A stretch of DNA of 64,000 bases from Taeniopygia guttata (GCF_048771995.1 NC_133033.1:5890501-5954500), one strand, 5' to 3'; shown: positions 31,701-46,700, counted from the stretch's first letter. The notes: generated by a model not told the origin, from the sequence alone. A program made the numbers and translations.

Positions 31701-34700
31701 AGTCCTCACTCCCTCACCCTCATGGTGCTGGTGAGTGTGTAAATAGCAATGTAATTGGTGAGTTCTAGCTTTGAAGTGTAGTTTGTTTTCATAAATGTCT
31801 GTGGTGACATACATGGAACTTCATATTTCCTCCTCTTTTTCCCTCTGCTGTTCTGCGAGTTCCATTGGTGAGGGAATAGCTGGCAACACACAGTGAGCTG
31901 GAACCTGTGGGAGATGTGATAATGCAGGAGGACTCTGACCTTCCTTGTCATAAAAATATCAGCTGTCCTTTGGATAAGAACCAGGAATCAGAAAATACCC
32001 AGTTTCACTTAACACTCCTTTCACTCCAAATTTTTGTTAGGTATTTTTAATGTGCTTTACCATGATTAGACCTAGGGAGGAAAGTGAATTCTCACTGTGT
32101 GTGTTCCTGCTGTAAACACTGTGTGGATAACTAACCCTGCCTCCTCTTTGATGTTTGCAGGTAATGCAGATACACTCAAGCATGAGCCCAAAATGAAAAA
32201 TATTGACACCTACACCAGGCTGAGGGAATTCTGGCAGCGCCATTACTCTGCTCACTACATGACTTTGGTTGTCCAGTCTAAAGGTAACATCAGTTGCTCC
32301 TTAAAAACAGCCTCATTGCTGCTGTTGGTGCTTTTGGAACCAGCCCAGCTCTAGCCCAAGCCAGTCTAGTGGCTTGTCCAGTCCTGCAGAGGGTATTTAT
32401 ATGTAGATTTTAGCCTGGTTTCCAAATGAAACAAGACCTGAGCAATTGGGCTGTTTTATTGTCATCCTGCTGCTTCTTGAGAACTTTTTTGAATGGGTTC
32501 CATATTAACACAAAAGGGAAAATCTCAAACATAACATTTCAGAAATATCTTGTAGCAACGAAGAGTCAAACCACTTAAATAAATTAAGGCTGCTGATTTC
32601 TATGCCATCAACAGTGAAACTCTTTGATGGGGAGACTGAGACCGAATCTCCCAGTTGTCTTGTTTGTCTAGGAGTAGAGGTTCTATTTTTTCCTCCATAG
32701 CTTGAAAAATTCTATACAAATGGATTAGAATTTTATTTCCGTGGAGAACTGCAGACCTATTGATTGTTTCTGCTGAGAATAGAAGGAACACATTTCTCAG
32801 AAGTTATTCAAGTTAGCTTTGAGTTTAGGGAGGAGTTTTGTTGAATGCTAAAACTGATTCGAATTTCCATCTCTAAAATGAAGATGGTAATAATAGAGGC
32901 GTTTTTTCTTTTCTTCTCCTTTGCTTTTAATTTTGGTCTAGACAGTAAGCTACTTAGGATGCTGAATGCCTCTTGAATAATCATTGAGCCAGTGATGGAT
33001 TGTAATATTTTCTGTGGTGTTTGGGGAAAAAATGGTAGTAACTGATAGCCAGCCAGGTCAATTTTGTATTTCCTTCTCTTCTAAAACTAACTCAACAGTG
33101 AATCCTCCCTCTACCCCATCCAGCGTTTTTTACTGCTGTTGTTTACATATACAACATCACTTTTGGAGTTCAGAATGGTTGCTTAAAGAAACAAAGTTTT
33201 TATTTTAAAAATCCTTCTGGTTTGTGACTTATTTCCCTCAGAAAAGAGGATGGGGAGAAGGAATGCTTAGGACTGCAGGGCTGCGTTTGAGGGGAAAATT
33301 CCTGTGTGTGATCTGGAGAGTCAAGGAATGAGTTGCAAGTCCTGGTGATTTTGTAGATCCCTAAGACAGTAATTTCTTCTCCCAGTCACTCCAGACACTA
33401 CTGAACTTTAAATCCCAGTTGTGTCAGCCTAGGATTTGAGCACCCTGCACACACCCAGAGCTGTGACCACAGATACAGCTCAACAAATGTTAAGAATTGG
33501 CTCAAACCAACAGTTTTGAAGTTTATAATTTAGTACTTTGCAGTTTTCAAATACAATGACTTGCAGCATCTTTGAAATAACTGAACTGATGGGATAAGGT
33601 AACTTGTCTTAGATCTTGAGGAAATTGCATTTCTGTTGGTCTTCTTTCTTTTTTAGAAACACTGGATACATTGGAAAAGTGGGTGACAGAAATCTTCTCT
33701 GAAATCCCAAATAAGTAAGATTCATGTGATGTGTAAAGACATTGCAAATGAAAAAATTATCTCTTCTTAAAATGACATAAAAAAAACCTCTTACTGGAGA
33801 AACAAAGGAAATTACCATTTGTTAATTAACATTCTTATCTGGAAAAAAAAAAAAAGGCAACTTTTTAAATTAAAGACCACTGTTAATTGTTTTGGAAGGC
33901 TTTATTTCTGCTTAACAATTATTTAGGCTGTGAGCTGTGTGGTGCTAACTTGAAGCAGTGTTTGAATAATATGTGCTGATACCTTAACTTTGATAAGTCA
34001 TTCAAACTTAGGTTATCATTTCACATTACTTATCTTTGCTTTGTGTCAAAAATAATTAGAAGCAGAATTAATTAACACTGTGTCTGGATTTTAACTGTTA
34101 GGGTAGCAATGAGTTAGAAATAAGTCTTTTTTATAATGTTTCACTCCAATATGCCCTCTAAAAAGGGGGTTCTGTAAAAGCTTTGCTAACTTGAAAGGCA
34201 TTTTTTTCCCTTTTGCAAGATGTTTGTTTCTGTGGTGCTTGGAAATGCTCTTGTGAGAGCCTAATGCCATTCATAGACACACTTGTCTGTCCTGGGCACA
34301 GCCCTCCTCGTCCCTCCTGCCCCACAAGACAATCCATCAGGATTCCTTGGGCCCAGGGTGAACTCAGGATGTTGTTTGCTGTTCTTGACTGTTCAGAAGC
34401 AGGTTTTATGCTTCTTGTGTACAGAAGGAAGGGGAGGTGTTGGGGTGGTATCCACATCTTGGTAATTACTCAATTGTGTGGGGCTGGGGGGATGCTGGGC
34501 TGCACCCTTACAAAAGGGCCCTTCCCAGGCCCTCTGGTGCCCTGTAAAGCTCATTCCTGATGCCTGTGAATATCTCAGTGTAGCCTTGAACCCCTGCCAG
34601 TAACATCACACTTCCATTTTGCTTTTAAGTGGTTTACCCAAACCCAGCTTTGGCCATCTGACTCAGCCTTTTGACACACCAGAGTTTCACAAGCTTTACA

Positions 34701-37700
34701 GAGGTAAGTGAAATGGATTTCAATGTTTTAAATACCTGAATACTGAAAGAAATTTTCTCTGGGTGATCCAGATACTTTGTAGACTAATTCTGTGTGGTTT
34801 AAAATAGCTTTTAACTGTTCTTTCTGCATTATGTAAAATTACTTATCTCTGTCTCGTCATGTATATTTATAATTAATTAATTTATTTGTGTCCAGTTGTT
34901 CCAATCAGGAAGGTTCATTCATTGACCATCACTTGGGCACTTCCCCCACAAGAACAGTATTACAGGTACCCTGTGCTGCATTTTACTTCTACCTTTTTTA
35001 TGCTGTGAATAATTCATTGACTTCCACAAGAAGCCAAAGAATCTTATTTACTTGTCTAACAGATTACTTTGGTTCAGCTAGGGGGGCATTTTAAAAATGA
35101 ATTCAACTGCTGCAGATGCAGTTCCCTTTCCTCACTGACTCAGATCAGTCATTATGTTCTGAACTCCCACACTTTCAGCTTATTTTCCTAATTCTGCCTG
35201 AAAATGCAAAACTTGCCCTGAAAAAAGAGACAGTGCATATTTTAGTCATTAGCCCAGTGATTTGAATTCTTTCTGTGAAATGTGTTACCTCCTGGCATCT
35301 AATCTCCTCCAAACTTTCTCTTAGGGTGAAGCCTCTTCATTATATTTCCTGGCTGGTGGGACATGAAGGCAAAGGCAGTGTTCTTTCTTTCCTTAGGAAA
35401 AAGTATGTGGTTTTTAAGCATGGTTATTAAATGCTTTGATCTCATTAAAATACAGATAAACTCTATTTTGTGACTTTGTATTTTCTATAGATGTAAAAGC
35501 AGGCCAAGCCTGCTTTTTGTATCAGTGTTTTATAGTGATATTCTGTAAGGTGATGATAAACCCAAGTAAGAAATAAATGGGCTTTTTGTCTGTGATTCGT
35601 GGATCAGCAGTATCTCTGACTTATCTTTGAGATCTCCAAAAGGTTACTTAGCTTTTTCATTGTTTTTCTTGAGTTTTCTGTATCCTGAGGTCACATCCTT
35701 AAACTGACAAAGCTTTCTGTAAATGGTAAATGTATTGAAAGCCTCTGAAATAAAGATACACTGTAAAATACTACTTTTAACTAAGCTCAACCAAAGCTGG
35801 AAGGATTAATTAATAAGTACCTTTCACTCTTCCATAGGTTTTGGGCCCTTGCATTGTATGGAGGAAATGGAGAGACAGGATTTGAACAGAACTCCACTTA
35901 CTCCATCTTCAGCATTTCTGTGACTTTGACTGATGAAGGTTACAAGCATTTCTATGAGGTATGGTGTCCTGCAGCTTGTTTTTCCTGCTGTTTCCCTGAC
36001 GTCTGGAAAAATGAATTTGTTCCTTTCTGTCTGCAGGTGGCCCACGTTGTGTTTCAGTACGTGAAGATGCTGCAGAGGAGGGGACCAGATCAAAGGCAAG
36101 TGTTTGCCTCTCCAGCAGATATTTGTGGTGGTGTCCTTCTCCATTATCCTGCTCTTTGTAGTGTTTGTACTTTTTGTGGAGTTCCTGGAGCATGAACAGG
36201 GAGTCACTAGTAAAGTTTGTCTGTATAGAAAACATGTCAGTTTAAAAATAATTTTTCTAGATGCTTATGCTTATTTATTGGTGTTTTCAGTTTCACTTAC
36301 TGTGATGTGATTCCTTCAGTTTAGTAAGCTGAACTAGTGTAAAGGTCAGGTGCAGTTTTGTGTTCATTTTAAATGAATTGGTTGAACCAGGTCTGTGGAA
36401 GTCAGGACTGGGTGTTCTGGTGTTAGCCTAAATTTATCTTAAATTGGTATCAGATTTTGACTCTTCTTAGTTAACTCTCTTTCTCTTTGGAAAATAGAGG
36501 AACTTTCTGCCAGTTCTGAGAAATGCCATTTTGGGAAGTGCATTTAATATTGGCTTCTGTGTTTTGTACCTGAATGAATCATCGATCTCACCATTGATGC
36601 CTTTCCTAGAAGGCTCCTTTTTTAAGATTCTTGGTAAATAATGTGGAATGATGGAGAAAGTCCACTTTTATTATTTTCTTCCTCCTTTGCAGAATATGGG
36701 AAGAAATACAAAAGATTGAAGCTAATGAATTTCACTACCAGGAACAGGTATTTATCCACTGTTCTGAAATAGGTAAACCATGAAAAGTAATTACTTTTTC
36801 ATTTTGAAACACATTTTTCAAGTTCTATTTGAGAAGAAATACATTGTGCACTTAATGAGGCTGTATTTTGCTGAAAGGAGATGTATTCTAGGCAGAGAAA
36901 TATTGAGATTTTTCCCTAGCAGAATTTAATGTCGATTTTTCATTCCTTACCTGCTAGGTAGACTCTTTCAGTTTAGACTTTCTTACTCCTACTACATTTA
37001 GCCATATACTGTTTTTTTACTAGGTAACTAGTAAATGGCATTTGAATGGCACTGAAATTTCCTTTTGGGGAAAAAAAATCCATCCATACAAATACTACAT
37101 ACAGCAGGAACATAGATTTGTGTGTGCTTTTGTGGCAGGGTTGTGAATCCCAGGGACAGAAGAATGACTTAGGCATGGCGCCCCAGTTTTCTGCTTGGTG
37201 GAGGGAGCTGTGCTTAGGAATGATGGTCTCAGAGGCAGGGCTTGGCATGAACGGTTAGGGGCTGCCCAGGAGAGGTTTAATGTTTCCTCAGGTTTTGGTG
37301 TCTTAGGAAATCCTTGGGCATGTTTCCCATTACATTTACAAGACACAGATGTGCCAAACTCAGCTCTTTCCAGGTGTACTGTGCTCTCTGTCTGACCCAG
37401 AATCTGTACAGTCCTGTGCTGGCTGGTGCAAACAGCCCAAAAGCACTTAGCAAGAAGCTGAGCAGCCTGGTCCTCCAGGCAGCCTTCCCCTGCTGAAAGG
37501 CAACGTGTATTTCACGTTCAAACAGGAGAACCTCCCCCTCCTCCCCTGCACACCATGGCAGGGAGCTGGGGAAGGGAGCAGAGCCAGAGGTACTCGTGCA
37601 GCAGCAGCAGTTCCCTGCCTTGTGCTTTCCAGGTCACTTTAAATCTTGAATTGTTGCAGGGCTCTGCTTGTGTCCCCTGGAGGCAAGGAGTGCATTCTGC

Positions 37701-40700
37701 TGGGTCTTTAACTTAGTAGATTCCATGACTGTAAACTGTATAATCAAAGTTTCTTTTACAAAGATGATGTGTCTGAAATTTCAGGATTCTCAGAGGAGGC
37801 TGAACATTAGATATGGTTATGAAATATATTTAATTTAATAACTAAAATGAAATGCTGTAACAAGCACAGCATCCAACACATGCTCAACGTATCTGACTAG
37901 TCAGGCTCTTCTCAGAGCAGAAAATTGATATCTTGGGTTTCTAATTATGTGACAAATAGCTTTATTTCTTTGCTTGCAGACAGATCCAGTTGACTATGTG
38001 GAAAACCTTTGTGAGAACATGCAGTTGTTTCAGAAGGAAGATTTTCTGACAGGAGATCAGCTCTTGTTTGAATACAAGCCGGAGGTAAATGTTCTTTGAA
38101 CTCTGATTATATGTTCTGATGTAAGGAAAACATGTGCGTGCTATGTAATACAGGCATGTGTACAAGCATTTGTAATTAAACATAATGCAGGCACAGGCTT
38201 TGTATTAATTGAAATGCTTGTGTTCAGAAAGCAAATCTGTTTTGTAAGCTTGTTATGTCTTGTTCTTCCTACATTCCAACTGAGAAATCTTTGCTGGCTC
38301 AGGCAGTCAGAGCTGCATTTAAACTGAAATATTGTCTGGAACTTTAGATCATTGCTGATGCCCTGAACCAGCTCAGCCCTCAGAGAGCCAACCTGGTTTT
38401 GCTGTCTGCTGCCAACGAAGGCCAGTGTCACCTCAAGGAGAAGTGGTTTGGGACTCAGTACAGCATGGAAGGTAAAACAGCAGCAGGAGCTGAGAATGTC
38501 TGATTCCTGCATTAGAGGGAGTGAAAGGGTGGCAACACAAAATACAAGTGCATGGAAACAGGGAGATGAATCCTCAGTGCTTTACTGAGCTCACCATTAG
38601 TCTCTGTGCCTCCCAACCTGCTGTTTGTTTGGTGCCAGTGGATTCCCAGTCCTGCAGCTCCTTTGGGAGGCAGAGGTCCTAGAGAGCTCCACTTGGCTGC
38701 CATTCAGGGGAAGGAGCACCAGTGGAGCACAGGGTGTAGGGGGAGCTGGGTTACTGAGGCAGGCTTGGTTTGCTTTTTAATAGGCCTGCTTCAGTCCTGC
38801 TCCAGAAGATTTTTTTGTAGGAAGGGATTTAGAAGGAATCCTGAGGAATGGGGTGATGTTAAGAAACTCCTGTGATACTGCAGATCTTTCTGGAGATTGG
38901 GAAAACATGTCTGGAAGTAGGATGGCCTTCCCTTCCTGTTGAACTAATGCATTTCATGGTTTTTAACAGATATTGACAAGTACTGGAGTGATTTATGGGA
39001 CAGTGACTTTGAGTTAAATCCAGATTTACACCTTCCAGAGGAAAACAAATACATAGGTAAGGCACCTGGGCATGAGTGATTTATTTGAGAATTTGCTGTG
39101 GTTTAGAAACAGCCTAAACTGGCATCAACTGGTTTTTGCAAATTAAAAAAACATAAGCATTCTGTTCAGATGGATTTTATTTACTCTTCTTTTATGTATA
39201 AGCTTAAGAACTGAGTTATTTTAAGGTATATAAAATTAAGAGATGATATAACAGAGCAGGCCTCACAGTCAGTGACAGTTAATACAGAGCTCCAGACACC
39301 TTAGAAGAGAATTTTATTTGCTTAATCCTCCTGTTTCTGAAAGCATCTAAATACCATCTGGCTTTGTTGCCAAAAGCAAATGAAATGAAAGCCAGGACTT
39401 GTATCCTGGGTGGAATGTGATGCTACCACTTCTGCTCTGCTTCAGCCACTGTTCTGGTGTGGAAGTCAAAAGGAGATGTTCTTTGGGTCCAGGAAAGTAC
39501 TGTAACAAATAATTTAGAAAACTGGAGGGGAAAAATGTATTTTTTGATACTTTTGAAGACTTAGATGAATGTAGCCTGATTATGTCTGTGAAACACACTA
39601 ACATGTGGTTTTGGTGTGATTTTTCTCTTTGTTAGCCACTGACTTTGCTTTGAAAGTTGCTGACTGCCCCGAGACAGAATATCCAGTCAAAACACTCAGC
39701 ACACAACAAGGCTGTCTCTGGTACAGGAAGGATGATAAATTCAAAATCCCAAAAGGTAAATGCCTGAGGGCTTTCTGAATAGCAAGACCCCGTTTTTACC
39801 AGCTGGAATTTATTTGAAGGCAAATAACCGGTGGTAGTGTTCACCATTTAAACTGAAGTGCTTGCTGTCAGCTCTTCCATGGTCCTTTTGATATGTTTAT
39901 TAGCTACAATAAAAGAGAAGCAGGTGAGCTAAGGCAACAAAGATACCCTGCTGAAACCTCAGGTTGAAAAGTGGAATCACTGAAATTTACTGACTTTTGA
40001 ACAGTCTGTGTGGGGACAGGATTGGGCAGACAGAATATGCTGCTGAGACAAGGGCTTCAGAAGGAAGGAGCACATTAATTAGAAGGGACATAGTCTCTTC
40101 TACAGCCTGGATCAGAGACAAGGGTGTAAAATATATTGCTGCTTTCAAGCAGAATGTCACAGTTTTTAGTGTCTCTTAAACAGATGTTCCTTGAAGTTTT
40201 CTTTCTGTATTTATGGTGGTCATGCCATGGGAGTATTCTGCAAAGCACAGCTTTGTTTTCTACTATTTGGTACTTCAAAGGGAAGATTTTTGGAGTAAGA
40301 AGAAGACATTTAATGATTACTTAAAATAAGAAAGAAAGTGTTATAGATGAATGACCATTTTCATTAAACTCGAATTGTCACCAAAGAGCAACTTGATGGA
40401 AATACATTTGAGTTCAGAAAGTTGTCACTTTCTATACAATTGCTCATTGAAATTTCCTTTGCCTCCCCAGGTTATGTTCGATTCCATCTGATCTCTCCAT
40501 TGATACAGCAGTCTGCAGAGAAGTGAGGATTGTCTTGTTTATGCTTACCTTGCAGAGTAACTAAATTACCATACCTAGTGAAAAATGGGAAGACACTTTT
40601 ATTTTAAGCAGGAATAGAATAAGGTGTCCTTTTCTCACATCCTTCCACCTTCCTTGGGGTTTTATCTGCAGTTTGGTGATGGTGGCTCTGCAGCAGGTCC

Positions 40701-43700
40701 TGCCTGTAGCCAACAGATGTGTAAGGAGTTCGTGGTGTGGTATTCCCCAGGGCATGTAACAGCAGCAGTGCTCAGAGGAGCTGCTCCTGAAAAGAGCAGT
40801 GCACTGTCATGTCCTGAGCATGTCCCAGCACCCGGGGAGCCTGCAGCAGCAGGAGGAGAGGCTGCAGCAGCCTTGAGAAACCAACTGTGGGTCAGGCAGA
40901 GCAGCTCTGTGCAGTTCTGGGTCTGCTGCACTTGGCTTGCCTCAGGCTGCCATTGCCACTTGTACCCAGTGTCACAGTGCTGTTGTCATAAGCCTGCCAA
41001 GACCTGCACAAATCATGTTTTGGGAAAGCCTTTTTAAATCTGTTTTCATTAGGTGTGTTAGTTTAATCTTTGAATTGGAATCCAGACAATAACAAAAACC
41101 TGAAACCAGGGACTGCAATTTCCAGGTTGTATAGCCTGCTTTGCTCTAGCTTATTATTTTTTTTACCTTGGTAGATAAATAATCATCTCATTACTCAAGT
41201 ATTGAGCATAACTGAGTCTGTCTGTTCCCCACACCTTTACACAAAGTATAATAATTTAATTTGCTGTGATTTTTCCATGTTTTGAGCATTGTCTTGTTAA
41301 AATGTGCATTCTTACCTTGAAGTAATCTTAAATATTGTGAAGTTGGAATCTTTCACATTGCAAGGAATAACTGAATGTCCAGATCATTTTTAAGTAGTGT
41401 CATGTGCTTTTTGCACAAAGGGAAACCTGCATTCTCTATTTCTAATAAGTTTTTGAAAAACTTATTTTTGAATCTCAGGTTGCACTTTCAATTTCTGTTG
41501 GAATTGAACTGCATGTACCATTAAGCTCATGGGGCTTAACTTTCATATTTAGTCCATCCTTTTTTTTCCTTCTTTTTAACCCCCTGCCCTTTTCTTCCTC
41601 CAGCATAGTGTTGTTTGATACATTTGTAAACATCCTTTCCCACAACCTGGGGGAACCAGCTTACGAAGCAGATGTGGCTCAGCTGGAATACAAGCTGGTG
41701 GCTGGAGAGTATGGCCTGATCATCAGAGTGAAAGGATTCAATCACAAACTACCTGTAAGTTCTGCTCCTCCCCTCACTGCTTTTGCGCCTGCAGCTTTGC
41801 AGCGTGTGCTTTTCTGGAGCTTTGAATGGTTGGATGAGGTGCTTTAAAGAGAAGAATTGGTCTCTGCAGGGTAATGCAGCAAATGTGCTGCTTTTTATTG
41901 TGCTTACATGTATAAAGATGGAATTGTGTGAACTTACACAAGCTCAAATTACTGACTTCGGGCTGACTTAAATCTTCCTTTTAAGTAATAACTATATCTC
42001 CATTAAAATTTTAACAGCTTTTCCTATGAAAAGAGCTTTGTGTCTCCCATGGCCATAAAGAGAATTGGAGCCTTTCCATCTCTTAAGTTGTGCCATTTGC
42101 ATGATGTCTGGGGAAGGGTATCTGAAAAGAGATTTTGGTTTCAGTTCGACTTTGGCGATCCAGCTTCTGAACATGCTCATTTTGGGTGCAGATTTTCTGT
42201 GTTGGCTTGCTGAGAGAATTGGGGGATCCCTGTTTCCATTCCCTAAATGCTGGCCATGTCATACCTGGCAGGCACAGAGAGGACACAGTGAAGAGGAGAC
42301 AACCAACAGCTTCCATTGCAAGAGCTTTGCCTGGAGCTTTAAGACCATTAATCACTTACCAGACTTAGTAATAGGAGTTTTAATGGAAAAAAGCCAAATA
42401 TGCAGGCAGCAGGGTCTGAATGTTCTCTTTTTTAATCCTGAATGATGCCTCTGGTGTGATGTCATTGTGCTGGTAAAAGGAAAATATGGATTACTGTATA
42501 CAGAAATGTTGGGGGTTCCAGGCTAGATTTGTTTCAATAGAATATGGAAACGCCTATTGATTTGGGATATTGAGCTTATTCACTGTGTAAAAACACTGCC
42601 CTTCTGAAAGGGTCATTTGGGATAGAATTGTTTAGTGAAGAACATCTGGCACTGTGCTTTAGTAATGCTCCATGTCTCAGTGATGATAATTTTATTAATG
42701 ATAATTTATTATTATTGTATAGCATTAAACTAAACCAACAAAACCCCCAACTTTTAAACTGTTCTCTTTACAGCTTCTATTTCAGCTCATCATTGATTAC
42801 TTGTCTGACTTCAGCTTTACTCCAGCAGTTTTTGAAATGATAACCGAGCAGCTGAAGAAAACTTACTACAACATCCTCATTAAACCCGAGACTCTGGCCA
42901 AGTGAGTTCTGGGGGAGGGCAGCAGAGGCTGAGCAGCAGAGGCTGAGGCTGAGCTGAGGAGCTGAGGGATCCCTGCTCTGTGCTCCCAGGGCCTGTTCCA
43001 GGTTTGCTCACAGCTGGGGAGCCCCAGCAGCTCTGCTGGCCAGACCCGACAGCCAGGGAGCCGCTGTCCGGCAGTGACTGGAGCCAGCAGGGGGAGGGCA
43101 CGGTCAGCCAGGGCTCCTGGGAGCCCTGTCCCTGTCTGCAGCCAGGAGAGGCATCCCTGGCAGGCAGCAGCTGCTGAGGGGCTGTGCTTGTGTTCCCAGG
43201 GACGTGCGGCTGCTGATCCTGGAGCACGGCCGGTGGTCCATGATCGACAAGTACCAGACGCTGATGAAGGGGCTCTCCATCGAGGCCCTCTCCGCCTTCG
43301 TCACCGCCTTCAAGTCCCAGCTCTTCGTGGAGGGGCTCGTGCAAGGGAACTTCACCAGCAGGGTGAGTGCAGCCCTGGCAGTACCAGTGCTCACACTGGC
43401 CTTTAGCACCCTGAGCTCTGATGCTGCCTCTGTTCTGGCAGCCTGGAGTCTCGTGGGTACTGGGCAGCTTCACCTCCAGCACCTCAAAGTGCTCGTGGGG
43501 ATAAGCCAATGGCACTCGCCAGTTACCAGTTTGAACAGAAATTTCCAGGAATTTGGATTTAATCTGCTGATAGGAAAAAACGTAGTAGATGTCTGTAATC
43601 TATTTCTCCTGTTGCCACCATTTTCTATACTGTTTGGTGTATTGATATATTTGATACAGAGAAATTCCCACAGTGGTGCCCCAGGAGGAGGCTTCCCTCA

Positions 43701-46700
43701 CTGCATGTTTATCCTGGGAATTTGACTACCTCACAGAGTGCCAAACAAAAGGATAACTGGTACTATTTCTTTGGCTTGTGCCTTCTCCTTCTGGAGACAT
43801 TACAGTGCAAAAAGCAGTGTGCAGACTCTGCAGTGTGGTGCAGAGGAGGCTGGAGGGACTGGGGACAGTGTGAGGAAGCAGGGATGTAGGAAGCAGGACA
43901 GCTCAGCTGTTCTTTGCTTGGGGCTCACTCTCTCAAATGCTGCCCTGGGGTGTGTGGTTGTAATTGGGGTAATAATTCACTTCTAAATAAATCTGATGTC
44001 TTGGCTTTCTTCCCTAGGAAGCAAAAGATTTCCTGAATTACGTTGTTCAGTGAGTATCTCTTGAATCTTTAATTGCTTATTATATGGAAACTATAATCAA
44101 GATTCTTTTCTGGAGGAGGGAGTCAGAGTGGGAGTGCTGAGAAATTCCCTTCTTCAATGTGGTGTTTGCAGGAGGTGGCTTTGATGGTGGCAGTCTAAGC
44201 AGACGTAGTTCTCGTTTGGGGAAGGGGAAAATAACATCAGACCAAGTGTGTAAATGGCTGGGTGTTGCTCTGGTTTTGGCCAAGGTGTGAGCAGGTGTTT
44301 GAAGTTGTGCTGTTTGTGCTCCCCAGAAAGCTCCACTTTGCTCCCCTGGCCCATCCCTGCCCTGTGCAGTTCCGGGTGGTGGATTTGCCGAACACCCACC
44401 TGCTCTGTAAGGTGAAAACTCTCAACAAGGGCGACGCCAACTCCGAGGTGACAGTCTATTACCAGGTAACCTCTGCTGGGGCTCTGCTGGCCTGGTCCCT
44501 CTGCCACCACGCCTCCTTCAAACAGGCTCTGCACGGGGATGTCACAGAGGGGACACAGACACCTCATGTGAACACAGGCCCTGTGCCCCAAGGCTGAACC
44601 CAAGTGGAATTCCCTGTGTGTGTTGGGGGGGGTTCCCTGAAACCATCAGCTTCCCTTCCTGGACTGGTGCTGGGAGCTGGGTTAGTGCTGTGGTGGCTTC
44701 CTGGTGTCCCCAGCTCTGATCTTGGGTGCTGGGCTGGGCCTGTCCCCTCAGGGAAAACCAAAACTTCTCATCTGTCCCTTTTGTGAATTGTCCCTCAGTG
44801 CTGCAGTCCAGGCTGAGGTGTGTGGCACAAGTCACCCTGGCCTGAGGGATCACATTAAACTCACCCTAAATTGTTCATTTTCTTTCCAGTCAGGTGCCAG
44901 GAACCTGAGGGAATACACCCTGATGGAGCTGCTTGTGGTAAGTTTGTGTTTGTGCCTCCTAACGCAGCACAGTGTCTCCCTGAACACTGCTGGACCTGAG
45001 GCTGACTGGTCCCAGTGTGTTCTCTTGCTGCCCCTGGCTGAAATGCTTGGTGGGTGTCCCCAAATGCTGCAGCGAGGGACACTACAGGAGGCTCCTCCTG
45101 CAGCTCCCAACCCACTGAGCCCTCTTAATGCAGTGGTTGTGGCTGGCCAGGGGCACTTCAGTGTGCCCGTGCTCCGTGTGGAGCCCCTGCACCTCTGCTG
45201 TACCTTTGTGCTGTTTCAGATGCACATGGAGGAGCCTTGCTTTGACTTCCTGAGGACCAAGCAGACGCTTGGGTGAGTTCACTGGGAGGAATTCTCCTGC
45301 ACCTGCTCCTGCACTCCTGCTTTGATTGTTCTCTTGGTTTTACTCTGGGAATCCTTCCTGCACAGTGGCTAATCCTCAGTTACTGTAATGGAAACAGCAA
45401 CATCAACACTTCAAAACCAAAAGCACCCATCAATACAAGGTGCAAGCCAAGTTGCTTTTGACTTCTGTAACAATTGCATCTATTACCAGTGTGTTAACTT
45501 GGAATTATTCAGCATAAAGTAGTTCCTTGCACTTCCACACTCAGCCCCCCCTTCCCCAGGGCTGTTTTCACACAGCTCTGTGGTGCTGAGCAGCCTCCCT
45601 CAGAGGAACCCTGCTACCTCAGGAAACTGGAGCAGGCTTTTCACAGCTCTGGGTCTCTCACTCTGCTTAGATGAGTTTGCAGGAACCCAAATACTCCCAA
45701 GATTAAAAGGATTTCCTAAAGCTGAGAAAACACCAAAAAGCAGCAATGCAGAAAATAAAGAAAATAAGATTATTGCAAATTTAGATCTCAGATTTTTCTG
45801 TCTAAAGTACCAACACTACTTTAACTTGCAGCATGTCCTCTAAATGAAAAGTTAATTGTGCTTGTGTCTTTTTTTCTTTTAAGCTACCACGTGTACCCCA
45901 CCTGCAGAAACACTTCTGGGATTCTTGGCTTCTCAGTCACAGTGGCAACCCAGGCAACTAAATACAAGTAAGTGCTCTGTGGGGAAAGTTTTCCCTGGCT
46001 GTGGGAGTCACCTGCTCCCAGTTAAGAGTTCCCTCCTGTTTCAGGCCACAAAGGGGTTTTTTAATTCATGGGGATATCAGAAGGGACACTGCTGAGAGTC
46101 ACAGTATCCTGATTCAAAACCAACGCCTGAATAAAACAGTAGCCTTAGGCTTCTTAAAACTGCAGTGGTCCTGACTTGAATAGTGAAAAGTAATCTCAAG
46201 ACTAAGTAGAGTATCTATCTCCCTGCCATTTTGAACTCCCTATTCTGCCAGGGAGTTCAAAACCTGTAAATCCTGTCTAGCTGTTCTTGTGGCTCATGTT
46301 CAGCAGGCACAGCACTGTTATGGTTTTGTTCAAACCTGGGCCTTGGAACTACAAGCATTTGATCTGCCGGAGTTGAAGGGTTATTTGGAAAATGTGCCAC
46401 TTAAAATAACACTGTGTCAGTGAAAGCTCAATTAGCACAGTGCTGCCTGCATCTAATTTTTACATTTGGACACTTCCACTACTGAGGTCTGTGTCATCAG
46501 TGGGGGTTTCAATGTGTCAGAAACCTCTGGATCCATCACATCACATTTTCTTTCAGTCCCAGCCTGTAGCCCCTAACTCTGCAGGGCTCAGGGCTGCAGC
46601 TGGGGACACCAGAGCAGCAGCACAGCAGTGGCTCCTGGGGTGCCTGGGCACCTGAAGTCCCTGTGAACTGCTGAAAATGAGCACTGCAAAAACTGACCAC

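Noticed and set aside
36096-36106. GT donor (CAA|GTGTTT) as a canonical alternative for NRDC intron 13
   Set aside because: Its use breaks the reading frame in exon 14 and meets a stop after a few codons, whereas the GC donor gives the conserved protein.
42406-42414. GCAGCAGGG, like the start of mammalian miR-761, which I recall as hosted in NRDC
   Set aside because: The match stops after nine bases and I see no matching hairpin. It is most likely chance.
42880-43515. 211-codon antisense open frame
   Set aside because: It is the shadow of the G/C-rich NRDC exon 22 and its flanks. The sense strand encodes conserved nardilysin.
44704-45276. 190-codon open frame on the plus strand
   Set aside because: It reads through NRDC introns and exons 25-26 in mixed frames. 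The exons have clear splice sites and a homologous protein.
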